A stretch of DNA of 25,360 bases from Acidobacteriota bacterium. GTDB taxonomy: Bacteria > Acidobacteriota > Blastocatellia > Pyrinomonadales > Pyrinomonadaceae. Below are positions 14,745-23,557 of the stretch, one piece after another. The stretch spans positions 1 through 25,360 of the forward strand of contig JAEZIT010000129.1 of the NCBI GenBank assembly GCA_023436495.1. Reading direction: 5' to 3'. A program made the translations under genes and the position numbers. Below the pieces are notes generated by a model. That model searched no databases, was not told where the DNA came from, and worked only from the letters and a program-made list of their open reading frames with translations. How positions within the stretch are numbered: the stretch's first letter is position 1; every line of letters starts with the position of its first letter.

Positions 14745-15941
14745 ATGATCCCGATTCACGAAGCATTTCAGATCATAGACCGCCAGACGCAGCCTCTAGC
14801 CGCCGAAAATGTCGGCATCGACGCAGCGGCCGGACGCGTTTTAGCCGAAGACGTCCGTGCCGATTCCGACCTGCCGCCTTTCGACCGTTCACAGATGGAC
14901 GGATACGCGGTCCGTGCGGACGATACAGCGGATGTCCCGGTGAAATTGAAGCTCGTAGGCGAATCCGCCGCAGGTTCGGGATGGAACGGCGAACTCGGGC
15001 CGGGCGAAGCCGTCAGGATCATGACCGGTGCAAGGCTGCCGAACGGAGCCGACGCCGTCCAAAAGGTCGAACTGACACGCGAAACCGGCGATTCGGTCGA
15101 GATACTCGAACCGACGAAAAGGGGACGCTTTTTAGTCGCTCGTGGACAGGAAGTAAAGGACGGCGACACGGTTTTAGAAGCCGGAACGCGTCTGACGCCG
15201 AAGATGGTCGCACCGCTCGCCTCGTTCGGCTATAGGAATGTAAGTGTTTCAAGACGCCCAAGGCTGAACATACTCGCCACCGGAAGCGAAATAGTCGAGA
15301 TCGCCGAAAAGCCCGGACGCGACCAAATACGCAATTCGAATTCGTCGATGCTGCTTGCCTTGGCAGCAGGATTTTATGAGACGGCGGCTTCGATGCCCAT
15401 CGCACGCGACAATATCACAGACCTTGAATCCGGCATTTCAAAAGCCGCCGCAAACGCGGACGTGCTGGTCATGACCGGCGGCGTTTCTGTCGGAAAATAT
15501 GACCTGACAAAGGACGTGCTTAGAGGGCTCGGAGCCGAGATATTCTTTGAAAGAGTGCGTCTGAAACCCGGAAAGCCGACGGTCTTCGCGCGCCTGAACG
15601 ATTGCCTCGTTTTCGGGCTTCCAGGCAATCCGGTCTCGGCTGCCGTTTCATTCTATCTCTTTGTCCGGCGAGCGATGCTCAGGATGCAGAACGCAGCAGC
15701 CGTCGACCTCCGGCGCGAAACAGCCGTCTGCGGCGGAACGGTGAAAGGGACGAAGGAACGCGATTCCTATTTGCCCGTCATTCTATCGACTGATTCGGAC
15801 GGCAGTCTGATCGCCGAACCTCTGCGATGGCACGGATCGTCCGATTTCATCGCATTCTCTCTCGCTGAGGCTCTCGTCCATGTTCCACCCGAAACGCGTT
15901 TTGAGCAGGGCGATACAGCGGACATTTACCGCATCGACTAA
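14745..15941 (+). CDS. moeA: molybdopterin molybdotransferase MoeA
   Basis: MoeA inserts molybdate into adenylylated molybdopterin, the last common step of molybdenum cofactor synthesis in the cytoplasm. The 398-residue product has the standard four-domain order: an N-terminal part with DLPPFDRSQMDGYAVRADD, IMTGARLPNGADAVQKVE, then the MoCF/MPT-binding domain (about residues 180-320) with ILATGSEIVEI, NSNSSMLLAL, MTGGVSVGKYDLTKDVL and LVFGLPGNPVSAAVSF, and a C-terminal beta domain. The length is normal. There is no strong Shine-Dalgarno sequence before the ATG. It is the first gene of a co-directional run, with moaC starting 6 nt after its stop, so the two are almost certainly one transcript. 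Confidence 0.96.
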   Translation: MIPIHEAFQIIDRQTQPLAAENVGIDAAAGRVLAEDVRADSDLPPFDRSQMDGYAVRADDTADVPVKLKLVGESAAGSGWNGELGPGEAVRIMTGARLPNGADAVQKVELTRETGDSVEILEPTKRGRFLVARGQEVKDGDTVLEAGTRLTPKMVAPLASFGYRNVSVSRRPRLNILATGSEIVEIAEKPGRDQIRNSNSSMLLALAAGFYETAASMPIARDNITDLESGISKAAANADVLVMTGGVSVGKYDLTKDVLRGLGAEIFFERVRLKPGKPTVFARLNDCLVFGLPGNPVSAAVSFYLFVRRAMLRMQNAAAVDLRRETAVCGGTVKGTKERDSYLPVILSTDSDGSLIAEPLRWHGSSDFIAFSLAEALVHVPPETRFEQGDTADIYRID

Positions 15942-15947
15942 ATCTTT

Positions 15948-16415
15948 ATGAGCGAACTTTCACATTTCGATGAAACGGGCAAGATACGCATGGTTGACGT
16001 GTCCGAAAAAGTCTCAACAACCCGCCGAGCGGTCGCATCGGGCAAGGTCCTGCTGTCACCCGAGACCATCGCCGTCCTGAACGAGAACGCCAACCCAAAA
16101 GGCGACCCGCTGGAGATCGCCCGCATCGCCGGGATCATGGCGGCGAAACGCACGTCAGAACTTATTCCGCTGTGCCACCAGATAAACCTTGCGAAAGTGA
16201 ACATAACGGCCACTATCACCGATTTCGGCGTCTATATCGAAGCCGAATCGGTCACAAACGCTCAAACCGGTGTCGAAATGGAAGCATTGACCGCCGTATC
16301 CGTTGCCGCCTTAACGATTTACGATATGTGCAAGGCCGTACAGAAGGACATCGTCATCTCCGACATACGCTTGGAATCCAAAACCGGCGGCAAGGCCGAT
16401 TATTCCCGCAAATAG
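15948..16415 (+). CDS. moaC: cyclic pyranopterin monophosphate synthase MoaC
   Basis: MoaC, acting after MoaA, forms cyclic pyranopterin monophosphate in the first stage of molybdenum cofactor synthesis. The 155-residue product has the full family pattern: RMVDVSEKVSTTRRAVASG, KGDPLEIARIAGIMAAKRTS followed by ELIPLCHQINL, VEMEALTAVSVAALTIYDM and CKAVQKD, including the conserved Asp and Lys of the active site in YDMCKA. The length is typical. No MoaA, MoaD, MoaE or molybdate transporter genes are in the window, so the rest of the pathway must be elsewhere. Confidence 0.96.
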   Translation: MSELSHFDETGKIRMVDVSEKVSTTRRAVASGKVLLSPETIAVLNENANPKGDPLEIARIAGIMAAKRTSELIPLCHQINLAKVNITATITDFGVYIEAESVTNAQTGVEMEALTAVSVAALTIYDMCKAVQKDIVISDIRLESKTGGKADYSRK

Positions 16416-16490
16416 GGCGTGAACGAAATTATGGTGGCGAGCATCGAACTTTGAGGTAAAATAGAACGTAATTCAAAAAAGGAGTGGGAC

Positions 16491-17282
16491 ATGAGATACA
16501 AATTAGCCGAAGACGTTAAACCGCAGGTAAAGCTTCTGTTGATCGCAACACTGATCACCGTTGCCCTTTGGTTCATTCCGTGGGCCGATTACCTCGTGTA
16601 CCCGATCCGTCTCTTCGTCACCTTCGTTCACGAAGGCAGCCACGCACTGGTCGCTTTCCTGACCGGCGGTTCCGTCCAAAGCCTGACGATCGCCGCAGAC
16701 GGCAGCGGAGCCGTCTATTCCGTACCTTCCGGCTGGTTCGGTGCGGTACTGACGTCAAGTGCAGGATATCTCGGCACGACCGTTTTCGGCGTTCTGCTGT
16801 TCGTACTGATGCGCTGGGCGGTTTCTGCTAACAAGATCCTGCTCGGTTCGGGCATTTTCGTCGGCATCATGACCGTCGTATTCGGAATGCTCAGCCCCGT
16901 ATTCAATTTCCTATCGCTGCAGGTCGGCATTTCCAGCGTTCTGTTCACGATCCTTGCAGGCATCGCCCTAACGGCCGCTCTGATCGCACTCGCCAAATAC
17001 GCCGGGCCTAAAGTGGCGAATTTCTCGGTCGCTTTTCTCGCTATCCAGTGTCTGCTCAATTCCCTTGCAGACTTGAAAACGCTGTTTTTCCTAAACGCTC
17101 CGCTCGTCGGGTCCGACATCAAAACCGACGCGGCAAACATGGCCGCTGCGACAGGACTGCCGTCGATCATCTGGGTCATGGTCTGGATCAGCATTTCGCT
17201 GGTGATGATCTCGGTCGGGCTTCGGGTCTATGCCGTCACCCGCAACCGCGCTGCCGAAAATTCCGTTTTCGAGAACAATTAG
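16491..17282 (+). CDS. M50-like integral membrane metallopeptidase
   Basis: A strong AAAGGAG site lies 6 nt before the ATG. The 263-residue protein is largely hydrophobic, with about six to seven predicted membrane segments. In the second it carries FVHEGSHALVAFLTGG, an HExxH zinc motif (H47, E48, H51) in the form typical of M50B-like site-2-protease relatives. A later Asn/Asp-type third ligand is probable in NSLADLKTLFF (about residues 188-198). Members cleave transmembrane substrates or are of unknown activity; the substrate here is unknown. The next gene begins directly after its TAG stop with no gap, so the two are translationally coupled. The 75-bp gap after moaC may contain an extra promoter, but none is convincing. 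Confidence 0.8.
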   Translation: MRYKLAEDVKPQVKLLLIATLITVALWFIPWADYLVYPIRLFVTFVHEGSHALVAFLTGGSVQSLTIAADGSGAVYSVPSGWFGAVLTSSAGYLGTTVFGVLLFVLMRWAVSANKILLGSGIFVGIMTVVFGMLSPVFNFLSLQVGISSVLFTILAGIALTAALIALAKYAGPKVANFSVAFLAIQCLLNSLADLKTLFFLNAPLVGSDIKTDAANMAAATGLPSIIWVMVWISISLVMISVGLRVYAVTRNRAAENSVFENN

Positions 17283-18047
17283 ATGAAGGCCGTCGCATTT
17301 CTCCTATCGTTGCTTTCGATGGTCCTTCCCGTGTATTCACAGGTCAAAACGCCTGTACAACGTATCGAACCGCCTCCGGTGACCGAATCGCGGCAGGCTG
17401 TCGTCGTCGTTACAAAAGACTGGTCGGCCGTCACCGGAACCGCAAGGCTTTTCGAACGCAAATACACCAGTTCGGCGTGGAAAGCCGTGGGTGAGGAATT
17501 CCCCATAGTCGTCGGCAGGAACGGGATGGAATGGAGTGCGGATTTCCGTTTGCCAAAGGCTCCGCCCGCACGCAAACGCGAAGGCGACGGCAAATCGCCC
17601 GCAGGCATATTCCCGCTGACATCGGTTTTCGGTACCGAAGAAAAAGCGGCTGCGATCACTGTTCCCTACACCAAATTGGACGAATTTACCGAATGCGTCG
17701 ACGACATCAAATCGTCGCATTACAACACGATAGTTGACCGTATGAAGGTCGGTAACTTCGATTGGGACAGCTCCGAGAATATGCTCGCGGTTGGGCCTGA
17801 TTACGGCCTCGGCGTCTTCGTCGCTTACAACACGTTCCCGATTATCAGGGGAAACGGCTCATGTATTTTCCTGCACGTATGGAAGAACGCCGAAACCGGA
17901 ACGGCGGGCTGCACCGCTATGGAACGCAGCAACCTGGAACGCATTACAAATTGGCTGCGATCGGAGAATAATCCGTACCTCATTCAAATGCCCGCCGGCG
18001 AATACAACAATATCAGAAGTAAATGGAAGTTCCCGAAACTCAAATGA
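17283..18047 (+). CDS. YkuD-type L,D-transpeptidase-like protein (COG3786 type)
   Basis: The 254-residue product has a signal peptide (MKAVAFLLSLLSMVLPVYSQ) and one YkuD-like domain. GDGKSPAGIFPL is the usual substrate-loop opening. The catalytic region reads IFLHVWKNAETGTAGCTAM (H198, C210), matching the COG3786 branch, where H and GC are kept but the typical HGT and SHGCIRM words are absent. Such enzymes remodel peptidoglycan or attach proteins to it in the periplasm, using the Cys as nucleophile. The ATG follows the preceding stop without a gap, and its own TGA overlaps the ATG of the next small gene (ATGA). Confidence 0.85.
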   Translation: MKAVAFLLSLLSMVLPVYSQVKTPVQRIEPPPVTESRQAVVVVTKDWSAVTGTARLFERKYTSSAWKAVGEEFPIVVGRNGMEWSADFRLPKAPPARKREGDGKSPAGIFPLTSVFGTEEKAAAITVPYTKLDEFTECVDDIKSSHYNTIVDRMKVGNFDWDSSENMLAVGPDYGLGVFVAYNTFPIIRGNGSCIFLHVWKNAETGTAGCTAMERSNLERITNWLRSENNPYLIQMPAGEYNNIRSKWKFPKLK

Positions 18048-18295
18048 CCCTCAACGGCTTGCCTGTCGGTTCGCGGCTGATCGTCCGCTCCAAAAAAGAC
18101 TGGCGTTTCGCATCCGTCTCCGCCGTGCAGGAAGAAAGGGTCGTGCTCACCATCTGTTCGCCGTCAGGCCGCACGTACAGGCTTCGCCGCGGCCTCGATG
18201 CCGAGATAGTCTTCGAAGGCCCAATTCCCATTCTCAAACCCGAATCCGCCGAAGATTGGCGTGAGAATTTCAGCCGCTACGACGTCCGTTGGTGA
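18044..18295 (+). CDS. small hypothetical protein, coupled to the L,D-transpeptidase
   Basis: I place the start at the ATG at 18044 because it overlaps the upstream TGA as ATGA, a classic translational-coupling arrangement. An earlier ATG at 18023 inside the preceding gene is possible. The 83-residue product is basic and mostly beta-like (LPVGSRLIVRSKKDWRFASV, VVLTICSPSGRTYRLRRG, IVFEGPIPIL) and has no signal peptide. I recognise no family. Its position and tight spacing argue that it is a real gene made with the transpeptidase. The probable uvrA promoter overlaps its 3' end. Confidence 0.7.
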   Translation: MTLNGLPVGSRLIVRSKKDWRFASVSAVQEERVVLTICSPSGRTYRLRRGLDAEIVFEGPIPILKPESAEDWRENFSRYDVRW

Positions 18296-18321
18296 CCTGT
18301 GCCGTCCTGATTTGGTAAAAT
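18292..18321 (+). promoter_or_regulatory. candidate uvrA promoter
   Basis: GTGACC (18292-18297) lies 18 nt before TAAAAT (18316-18321), which is preceded by TGG as an extended -10. Transcription would start about 26 nt before the uvrA ATG. No LexA box was recognised. Confidence 0.45.
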
Positions 18322-18353
18322 ATTCTTTTGCTCAAAACTCAGGATTTTCTTCT

Positions 18354-21194
18354 ATGCAGGCAGTACAACGAAAAGAAGACGAGATCGTAATACGCGGAGC
18401 CCGCGTTCACAACCTCAAAAACATTTCCCTCTCGATCCCGGTCAACAAATTAACGGTCGTCACAGGAGTGTCCGGTTCGGGCAAATCCAGCCTGGCGTTC
18501 GACACTATCTACGCCGAAGGCCAGCGTCGCTACGTCGAATCGCTGTCGGCATACGCACGTCAATTCCTCGAACGAATGGACAAACCCGACGTGGACGAGA
18601 TCCTCGGTATCGCTCCGGCGATCGCCATCCGGCAGAAGAACACGACCAAGAATCCGCGTTCCACTGTCGCCACCCAGACGGAGATCTACGATTACCTGCG
18701 TCTTCTATACGCACGTGCAGGACAGACGTTTTGCCACGTATGCGGCCGTGAGGTCCGAAAGGACTCGCCCGAATCATCCGCAGTCGAGGCACTGGATGAA
18801 CTCGAATCAGGAACAAGGTTCTATGTGCTCTTCCCTATTCTCGAGGACCATCAGCAAACCCCGAAAAAGCCTGCAAAGAAAGGCAAAACGCGGGCATCTG
18901 CCGCTCCGAAAGCCGAACAGCTCAGCACATCCGCATTTTTGATGTCGCTGCTTCAACAGGGTTTTTCACGTCTCTACCGCAGCGGTGAGACCATCGAGCT
19001 CCAGAAACCCGAAGACTATCCCTACGCCGATTTTACCGATACTTACGTCCTGATCGACCGCCTCAAGGCCGACCCCGAGATCCGCCAGCGGCTCGTCGAT
19101 TCGCTCGAAACCTGTTTTCGCGAAGGCCACGCGGCAATAATCGAAACGACCGAAGGAAAACAGCTGAAATTCTCCGATAAATTCATCTGCAAATACGATG
19201 GGACCGTTTACGAGGAACCGGAACCGCAGCTTTTCAGCTTCAATTCGCCCTTCGGGGCTTGCCCGACATGTCAGGGCTTCGGTAACACGATAGGCGTCGA
19301 TTACGACCTTGTCGTCCCGAACCCTCTGCTGTCCATCAAGGACGGCGTGATCGAACCGTTCACAAGGCCGCAGCATGCCTGGGCACAGAAGGAACTTCTC
19401 GCATTTGCTCGGCAAAACGATATTGATATAAGCGAGCCATTCGCAGATCTGCCCCGCGAACAACAGGACGTCATCCTTCAGGGAACACGAGGCTGGCGCG
19501 GCGTAAAAGGTTTTTTCAGTTGGCTCGAAACAAAGAAATACAAGCTCCACGTACGCGTGTTTCTCGCAAAATACCGCGGCTATACGACGTGCCCGGATTG
19601 CGGCGGGCAGCGCCTTCGTCAGGAGGCACGCGATGTAAATATCGACGGACGCTCGCTGCCCGAGATCGTCGCGCTTTCCATCCGCGATGCTGCGGATTTC
19701 TTTGATAACCTAAAGCTCAGCGAAGAACGCGAAAAGATCGCTGAAAAGCTCCTGCTCGAAGTCCGTCGCCGGCTGAAATTCCTGGTCGATGTCGGCTTGG
19801 ATTACCTGACGCTGGGCCGTCTCGCCGCAACGCTCTCCGGCGGAGAAGCACAGCGAATACAGCTCGCCACAAATCTCGGTTCTCTGCTCGTCGGAACGCT
19901 CTACGTCCTCGACGAACCCAGCATCGGCCTGCATCCTCGGGACAATTCGCGGTTGATCAAAATTCTCGAAGGACTTCGCGACATCGGCAACACGGTCCTC
20001 GTCGTCGAACACGACGAAGAGACGATGCGTGCTGCTGACAACATCATCGATATCGGCGTTTATGCCGGCGAACTCGGCGGAAACCTCGTTTATTCGGGAA
20101 ATTTTGACGGACTTATCGAAAGCGATACATCGCTGACGTCGAAATATCTTCGCGGGGAGGCAGAGATACGCATTCCTCAAAAACGCCGCAGCCCGGGCAA
20201 GCGAAAGATCGAGATCATCGGCGCCCGCGAACACAACTTGAAGGACGTCTCCGTTTCGATACCTCTGGACATGCTCGTCGCCGTAACCGGCGTTTCGGGT
20301 TCCGGAAAATCGACGCTCGTGCACGATATTCTATATGCCGGACTGAAGAAAAAACGCGGCGAATGGCAATCGCAGGTCGGCTTTTTCAAGGAAATCAAGG
20401 GCGGCGACCTCGTCGACGATATCATTCTCGTCGATCAGACGCCGATCGGCAGAACGCCTCGGTCAAATCCCGTCACCTACATCAAGGCATACGATGCGAT
20501 CCGCGAGGTCTTCGCATCAACCAACGCCGCGAAGGCAAAAGGCTTTAACGCTTCGCACTTTTCGTTCAACGTACCCGGAGGACGCTGCGAAACATGCCAA
20601 GGCAGCGGCACCGTCACGATCGAGATGCAGTTTCTCGCCGATGTGGAATTGACCTGTGAGGACTGCCGCGGAATGCGGTTCAAGCAGGAGGTTCTGGACG
20701 TAAAATACAAAGGCAAAAGCGTCGACGACGTGCTTCAGATGACCATCCGCGAGGCCCTCGTTTTTTTTAAGGATGTCAATAAACTGACCAGCCGTCTGAA
20801 GATGCTGGAAGCCGTCGGCCTTGCTTACCTACGCCTAGGCCAATCCGCGACAACCTTAAGCGGCGGGGAGGCTCAGCGCGTAAAGCTCGCCGCTCATCTT
20901 GCGCAAAAGACCAAGGTCAAAACACTGTTCATCTTCGACGAGCCGACGACCGGCCTGCACATCGACGACATCAATAAACTGTTGATGGCGTTTCGCGCTT
21001 TGATCGACAACGGCGGCAGCATCGTCGTGATCGAACATAACCTCGATGTCATTAAAACCGCCGATCATGTCATCGATCTCGGCCCCGAAGGCGGCGTAGG
21101 CGGCGGCGAGGTCATCGCGACCGGCACACCTGAAGAGATCGCGAATGTTGAAGGATCGTTTACAGGGAAATATCTGCGGCCGTATTTTGACTAA
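18354..21194 (+). CDS. uvrA: excinuclease ABC subunit A
   Basis: UvrA is the damage-sensing ATPase of nucleotide excision repair, loading UvrB at lesions. I start it at the ATG at 18354, which follows AGGA by 9 nt and gives the canonical opening about ten residues before IVIRGARVHNLKNIS; a frame from 18261 adds 31 unmatched residues. The 946-residue length is normal. Both ABC modules are complete: Walker A GVSGSGKSS (38-46) and GVSGSGKST (about 646-654), signatures LSGGEAQRIQLA (from 494) and LSGGEAQRVKLA (from 835), and Walker B-like LYVLDEPSIGLHP and LFIFDEPTTGLHI. Zinc-finger cysteine pairs are visible at C127 (CHVC), C303 (CPTC), C413 (CPDC) and C745 (CETC, with a later CEDC). UvrB and UvrC are not in the window. 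Confidence 0.97.
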   Translation: MQAVQRKEDEIVIRGARVHNLKNISLSIPVNKLTVVTGVSGSGKSSLAFDTIYAEGQRRYVESLSAYARQFLERMDKPDVDEILGIAPAIAIRQKNTTKNPRSTVATQTEIYDYLRLLYARAGQTFCHVCGREVRKDSPESSAVEALDELESGTRFYVLFPILEDHQQTPKKPAKKGKTRASAAPKAEQLSTSAFLMSLLQQGFSRLYRSGETIELQKPEDYPYADFTDTYVLIDRLKADPEIRQRLVDSLETCFREGHAAIIETTEGKQLKFSDKFICKYDGTVYEEPEPQLFSFNSPFGACPTCQGFGNTIGVDYDLVVPNPLLSIKDGVIEPFTRPQHAWAQKELLAFARQNDIDISEPFADLPREQQDVILQGTRGWRGVKGFFSWLETKKYKLHVRVFLAKYRGYTTCPDCGGQRLRQEARDVNIDGRSLPEIVALSIRDAADFFDNLKLSEEREKIAEKLLLEVRRRLKFLVDVGLDYLTLGRLAATLSGGEAQRIQLATNLGSLLVGTLYVLDEPSIGLHPRDNSRLIKILEGLRDIGNTVLVVEHDEETMRAADNIIDIGVYAGELGGNLVYSGNFDGLIESDTSLTSKYLRGEAEIRIPQKRRSPGKRKIEIIGAREHNLKDVSVSIPLDMLVAVTGVSGSGKSTLVHDILYAGLKKKRGEWQSQVGFFKEIKGGDLVDDIILVDQTPIGRTPRSNPVTYIKAYDAIREVFASTNAAKAKGFNASHFSFNVPGGRCETCQGSGTVTIEMQFLADVELTCEDCRGMRFKQEVLDVKYKGKSVDDVLQMTIREALVFFKDVNKLTSRLKMLEAVGLAYLRLGQSATTLSGGEAQRVKLAAHLAQKTKVKTLFIFDEPTTGLHIDDINKLLMAFRALIDNGGSIVVIEHNLDVIKTADHVIDLGPEGGVGGGEVIATGTPEEIANVEGSFTGKYLRPYFD

Positions 21195-21319
21195 TTAGTC
21201 GTTGCTGATAAGCATCAACATTGGTATCCCAAGGCAAGGGTCGGAGGCCGAAACTGCGGGCTCGATTCGGGCTGGACGGCACTCGTCAAAGGCGGGAAAC
21301 TGGTCCGTGTATTACTGTC

Positions 21320-21946
21320 TTAAAAATCCTTCCCGCTGCAGTCCTTTAATTCCGCCGGGCATTCGCCAACCTGTATCCAATCGTAAAAATCCTTCGGGCT
21401 GCCCTCGATCGCAAAAAAGACCTTGTTCACCGTTGAGAATTGCGTCAGGGTCTTCTCGACCGATGCCGTGAATGCCTGGCTGCCGCAGCTAGTCGTGGCG
21501 TTCCCCAGTTTCTGCGTTACAGATTCGTCCAGGTTAACATACGCCGCCCCGTCCTTTACTTTCACGCCGTCCAGAATGTCCCGCGTCTCGTTCGAAAAGA
21601 ACGACGACAGGCCCGAACTTTTCTCGTCCTCCGTCGGCCCTTTGAACAGTTCGTTCAGAGCCGCGCGTGCAACTCCTTCGGTCTTCGGGACTTTGCGGTT
21701 CACCGCTCGCACATTGCTGCAATCCGTACCGTCGCCCGCGGAAAAATAGACTTTGACCTCCATCGTCTCCGCGTTACTCAACGGCGCCGGTGTGGCCGCA
21801 TTTGCCGGCTCGGCGATGTTGGACGCCTGCATAGTTTTGATCGGCGACGCGGAATTTGCGTTCGCAGGATTTTCCGAACCGCGTTCGCATGCCGCAACGG
21901 CAAAGAGCCCAACGAAAAGCAACAGAAAAACGTATCTGGTTATCAT
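21320..21946 (-). CDS. GerMN-domain lipoprotein
   Basis: The ATG at 21946 gives a lipoprotein signal peptide MITRYVFLLLFVGLFAVAAC (lipobox ending at C20); a frame from 22009 would put 21 unrelated residues in front of it. The 208-residue product has an Asn/Ala-rich linker and then a GerMN (sporulation/germination GerM-type) domain: MEVKVYFSAGDG, VPKTEGVARAALNELFKGPT, VKDGAAYVNLDES and a C-terminal FAIEGSPKDFYDW. In non-sporulating bacteria such proteins are exported and of unknown role, perhaps binding peptidoglycan or other envelope parts. The start overlaps the stop of the DUF2695-like gene by one base (TGATG), so they are translationally coupled. Confidence 0.85.
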   Translation of the reverse strand: MITRYVFLLLFVGLFAVAACERGSENPANANSASPIKTMQASNIAEPANAATPAPLSNAETMEVKVYFSAGDGTDCSNVRAVNRKVPKTEGVARAALNELFKGPTEDEKSSGLSSFFSNETRDILDGVKVKDGAAYVNLDESVTQKLGNATTSCGSQAFTASVEKTLTQFSTVNKVFFAIEGSPKDFYDWIQVGECPAELKDCSGKDF

Positions 21947-22251
21947 CAATCGTCCCCAAATTTCGCACGCCACGCCGGCGCAATCTGTTCCATCACCTTG
22001 CAATCGCAATAGCCGCCGTTCTCGTTAAGCCAACTCGTGATTTTCGGAAAATCCAGGCGGTTTTCCATCATGAAGCGCATCGCTATCTGCAGGCTGTGGT
22101 TGCATTCGTTGTCGTAAAGTTCGTCCTCGATAAAGTCCAGCAGGCCGGTGATGGTTGATTGGCCCGCAGGCAGCGAATCCAGAAAAGCCTGCAGCTCCTC
22201 ACCGCTCATTTGCTCAAGGTTTTCGATCTCACGTTTCTTTATGATCGGCAT
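21946..22251 (-). CDS. DUF2695-like small protein
   Basis: The 101-residue product has no signal peptide or membrane segment and looks cytoplasmic. It is acidic and helical in the first half (REIENLEQMSGEELQAFLDS, ITGLLDFIEDEL). The C-terminus reads WLNENGGYCDCKVMEQI, whose GGYCDC with a following hydrophobic stretch resembles the end of DUF2695 proteins. I recall that family pattern rather than having searched for it. Two cysteines could bind metal. It lies 12 bp after the MFS exporter gene and overlaps the following lipoprotein gene by one base. Confidence 0.68.
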   Translation of the reverse strand: MPIIKKREIENLEQMSGEELQAFLDSLPAGQSTITGLLDFIEDELYDNECNHSLQIAMRFMMENRLDFPKITSWLNENGGYCDCKVMEQIAPAWRAKFGDD

Positions 22252-22263
22252 AATTTGATAATT

Positions 22264-23538
22264 CTAAAACTCGCTCTCCGAAACCCGGAGTATCTCGCCG
22301 CGTTCCGCTTCTTCGCGTTCACGCCGCTTTACTCCGTCGCGGCCGTCGTACGTCAAAAACCGCGGCAGAACCGCGGCCGTCGCGGCGATCGCTATGATAC
22401 AAAGCACGCCGCCTGACACAAGCGCCGCCTTCACGCCGAATTTCTCGGCAACTATTCCCATTTTAGCACTCCCGAGCATCGGCCCCGACAGGTAGCTGAT
22501 CATTTCCAGGCTTGCCAATCGCCCGCGCATGTAATTCGGGATCGTTTGGTTCCATATCGCTCCCCTGAATATTCCCGATATCATGTCGAAGAATCCGCCC
22601 GCGCCCAGAAATATCAACGCCGGTATCAGGCTGTTCGCCATTCCGAACGCCACGATCGAAACGCCCCACATCACCGCTGCGATCGTCACCATTAGCCCAT
22701 GTCGATGAACGCGGCTCGTCCACCCCGAGGTCAAACTCGCCAGCAGCGCTCCGGCCGCCAATGCCGCCGGAAAAAATCCGACATACTGCTCGCCGTAAAC
22801 GACCGCTAACGCCGGGTACAAGGCCTGCGGCATCGCGAAGAACATCGCCGCGAAATCGACAAAGTACGTCCCCAACAGGTCCTGCCGCCCGAACGCGTAC
22901 TTTACGGCACGTTTTACGCCGCCCCAACTCGGCCTTTCCGCGTTCTCCGGTGGCGGCACGGCCTTGACCAGCAGCAGCGCGGTCAGCGTCCCAGCGAATG
23001 TCACCAGGTCGAACCCATACGCGACCGATGCGTGAAACTGCGTCGCGACCACGCCGGCGAGCGCCGGGCTGACGATCGCTCCGATCGTCCATCGGATCGA
23101 ATTCAGCGCGCTCACCGCCGCCATCATCTCGACCGGGATGATCTTCTGTATGAACGATTCGAATGCCGGCCGTTGGATCGCCGCCAGTCCAGCGTGCGCC
23201 GCCACGCACAGGAACAGCACCCAAACCCGCGGCTGCGGCAGCAGCGAATTGATCAGCAGCGAAGCCGACGCCGCCGCCTGGCCGAATTCCGTCAGCCGCA
23301 GCACCTTGCGTTTGTCCAGGTAATCCGCCCACGCACCGCCAACGAACGCCAGCACGACCATCGGCACAAATTCCGCCAGATAAATGTACCCGACCATCGC
23401 GCTCGAACCCGTGATCTGATACATCTGCCACGGCACGACAATAAACGTCATCATCGATCCGAAAAACGAGATAAGCTGCCCGAAGAATAGCAGCCGGTAA
23501 TCGCGGGAAACCTTCAGCGGTGTGATATCGATCAGCAT
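22264..23538 (-). CDS. MFS transporter, EntS/MFS_3-like exporter
   Basis: The 424-residue protein has about 12 hydrophobic segments. Its opening (PLKVSRDYRLLFFGQLISFF, then MMTFIVVPWQMYQITGSSAM) is the signature of the EntS/MFS_3 group of exporters, and FVGGAWADYLDKRKVL is the loop 2-3 motif. Further matches are GLAAIQRPAFESFI, NSIRWTIGAIVSPALAG and FLGAGGFFDMISGIFRG. Members export siderophores, drugs or other small molecules; the substrate here is unknown and no biosynthetic genes are adjacent. A charged tail with ERE repeats ends the protein. The gene begins 20 bp after the AlbA_2 gene on the same strand, so they probably share a transcript. Confidence 0.88.
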   Translation of the reverse strand: MLIDITPLKVSRDYRLLFFGQLISFFGSMMTFIVVPWQMYQITGSSAMVGYIYLAEFVPMVVLAFVGGAWADYLDKRKVLRLTEFGQAAASASLLINSLLPQPRVWVLFLCVAAHAGLAAIQRPAFESFIQKIIPVEMMAAVSALNSIRWTIGAIVSPALAGVVATQFHASVAYGFDLVTFAGTLTALLLVKAVPPPENAERPSWGGVKRAVKYAFGRQDLLGTYFVDFAAMFFAMPQALYPALAVVYGEQYVGFFPAALAAGALLASLTSGWTSRVHRHGLMVTIAAVMWGVSIVAFGMANSLIPALIFLGAGGFFDMISGIFRGAIWNQTIPNYMRGRLASLEMISYLSGPMLGSAKMGIVAEKFGVKAALVSGGVLCIIAIAATAAVLPRFLTYDGRDGVKRREREEAERGEILRVSESEF

Positions 23539-23557
23539 TAATTTTGGGCCGCTCTGC

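Noticed and set aside
16457..16462. TAAAAT before the M50-like gene as a promoter -10
   Set aside because: The preceding bases do not form an extended -10 and no -35 is present; the gene is probably read from the moeA-moaC transcript.
21195..21319. Hairpin GTTGCTGATAAGCATCAAC after uvrA as a terminator
   Set aside because: The stem is short with a mismatch and is not followed by a T-run on either strand.
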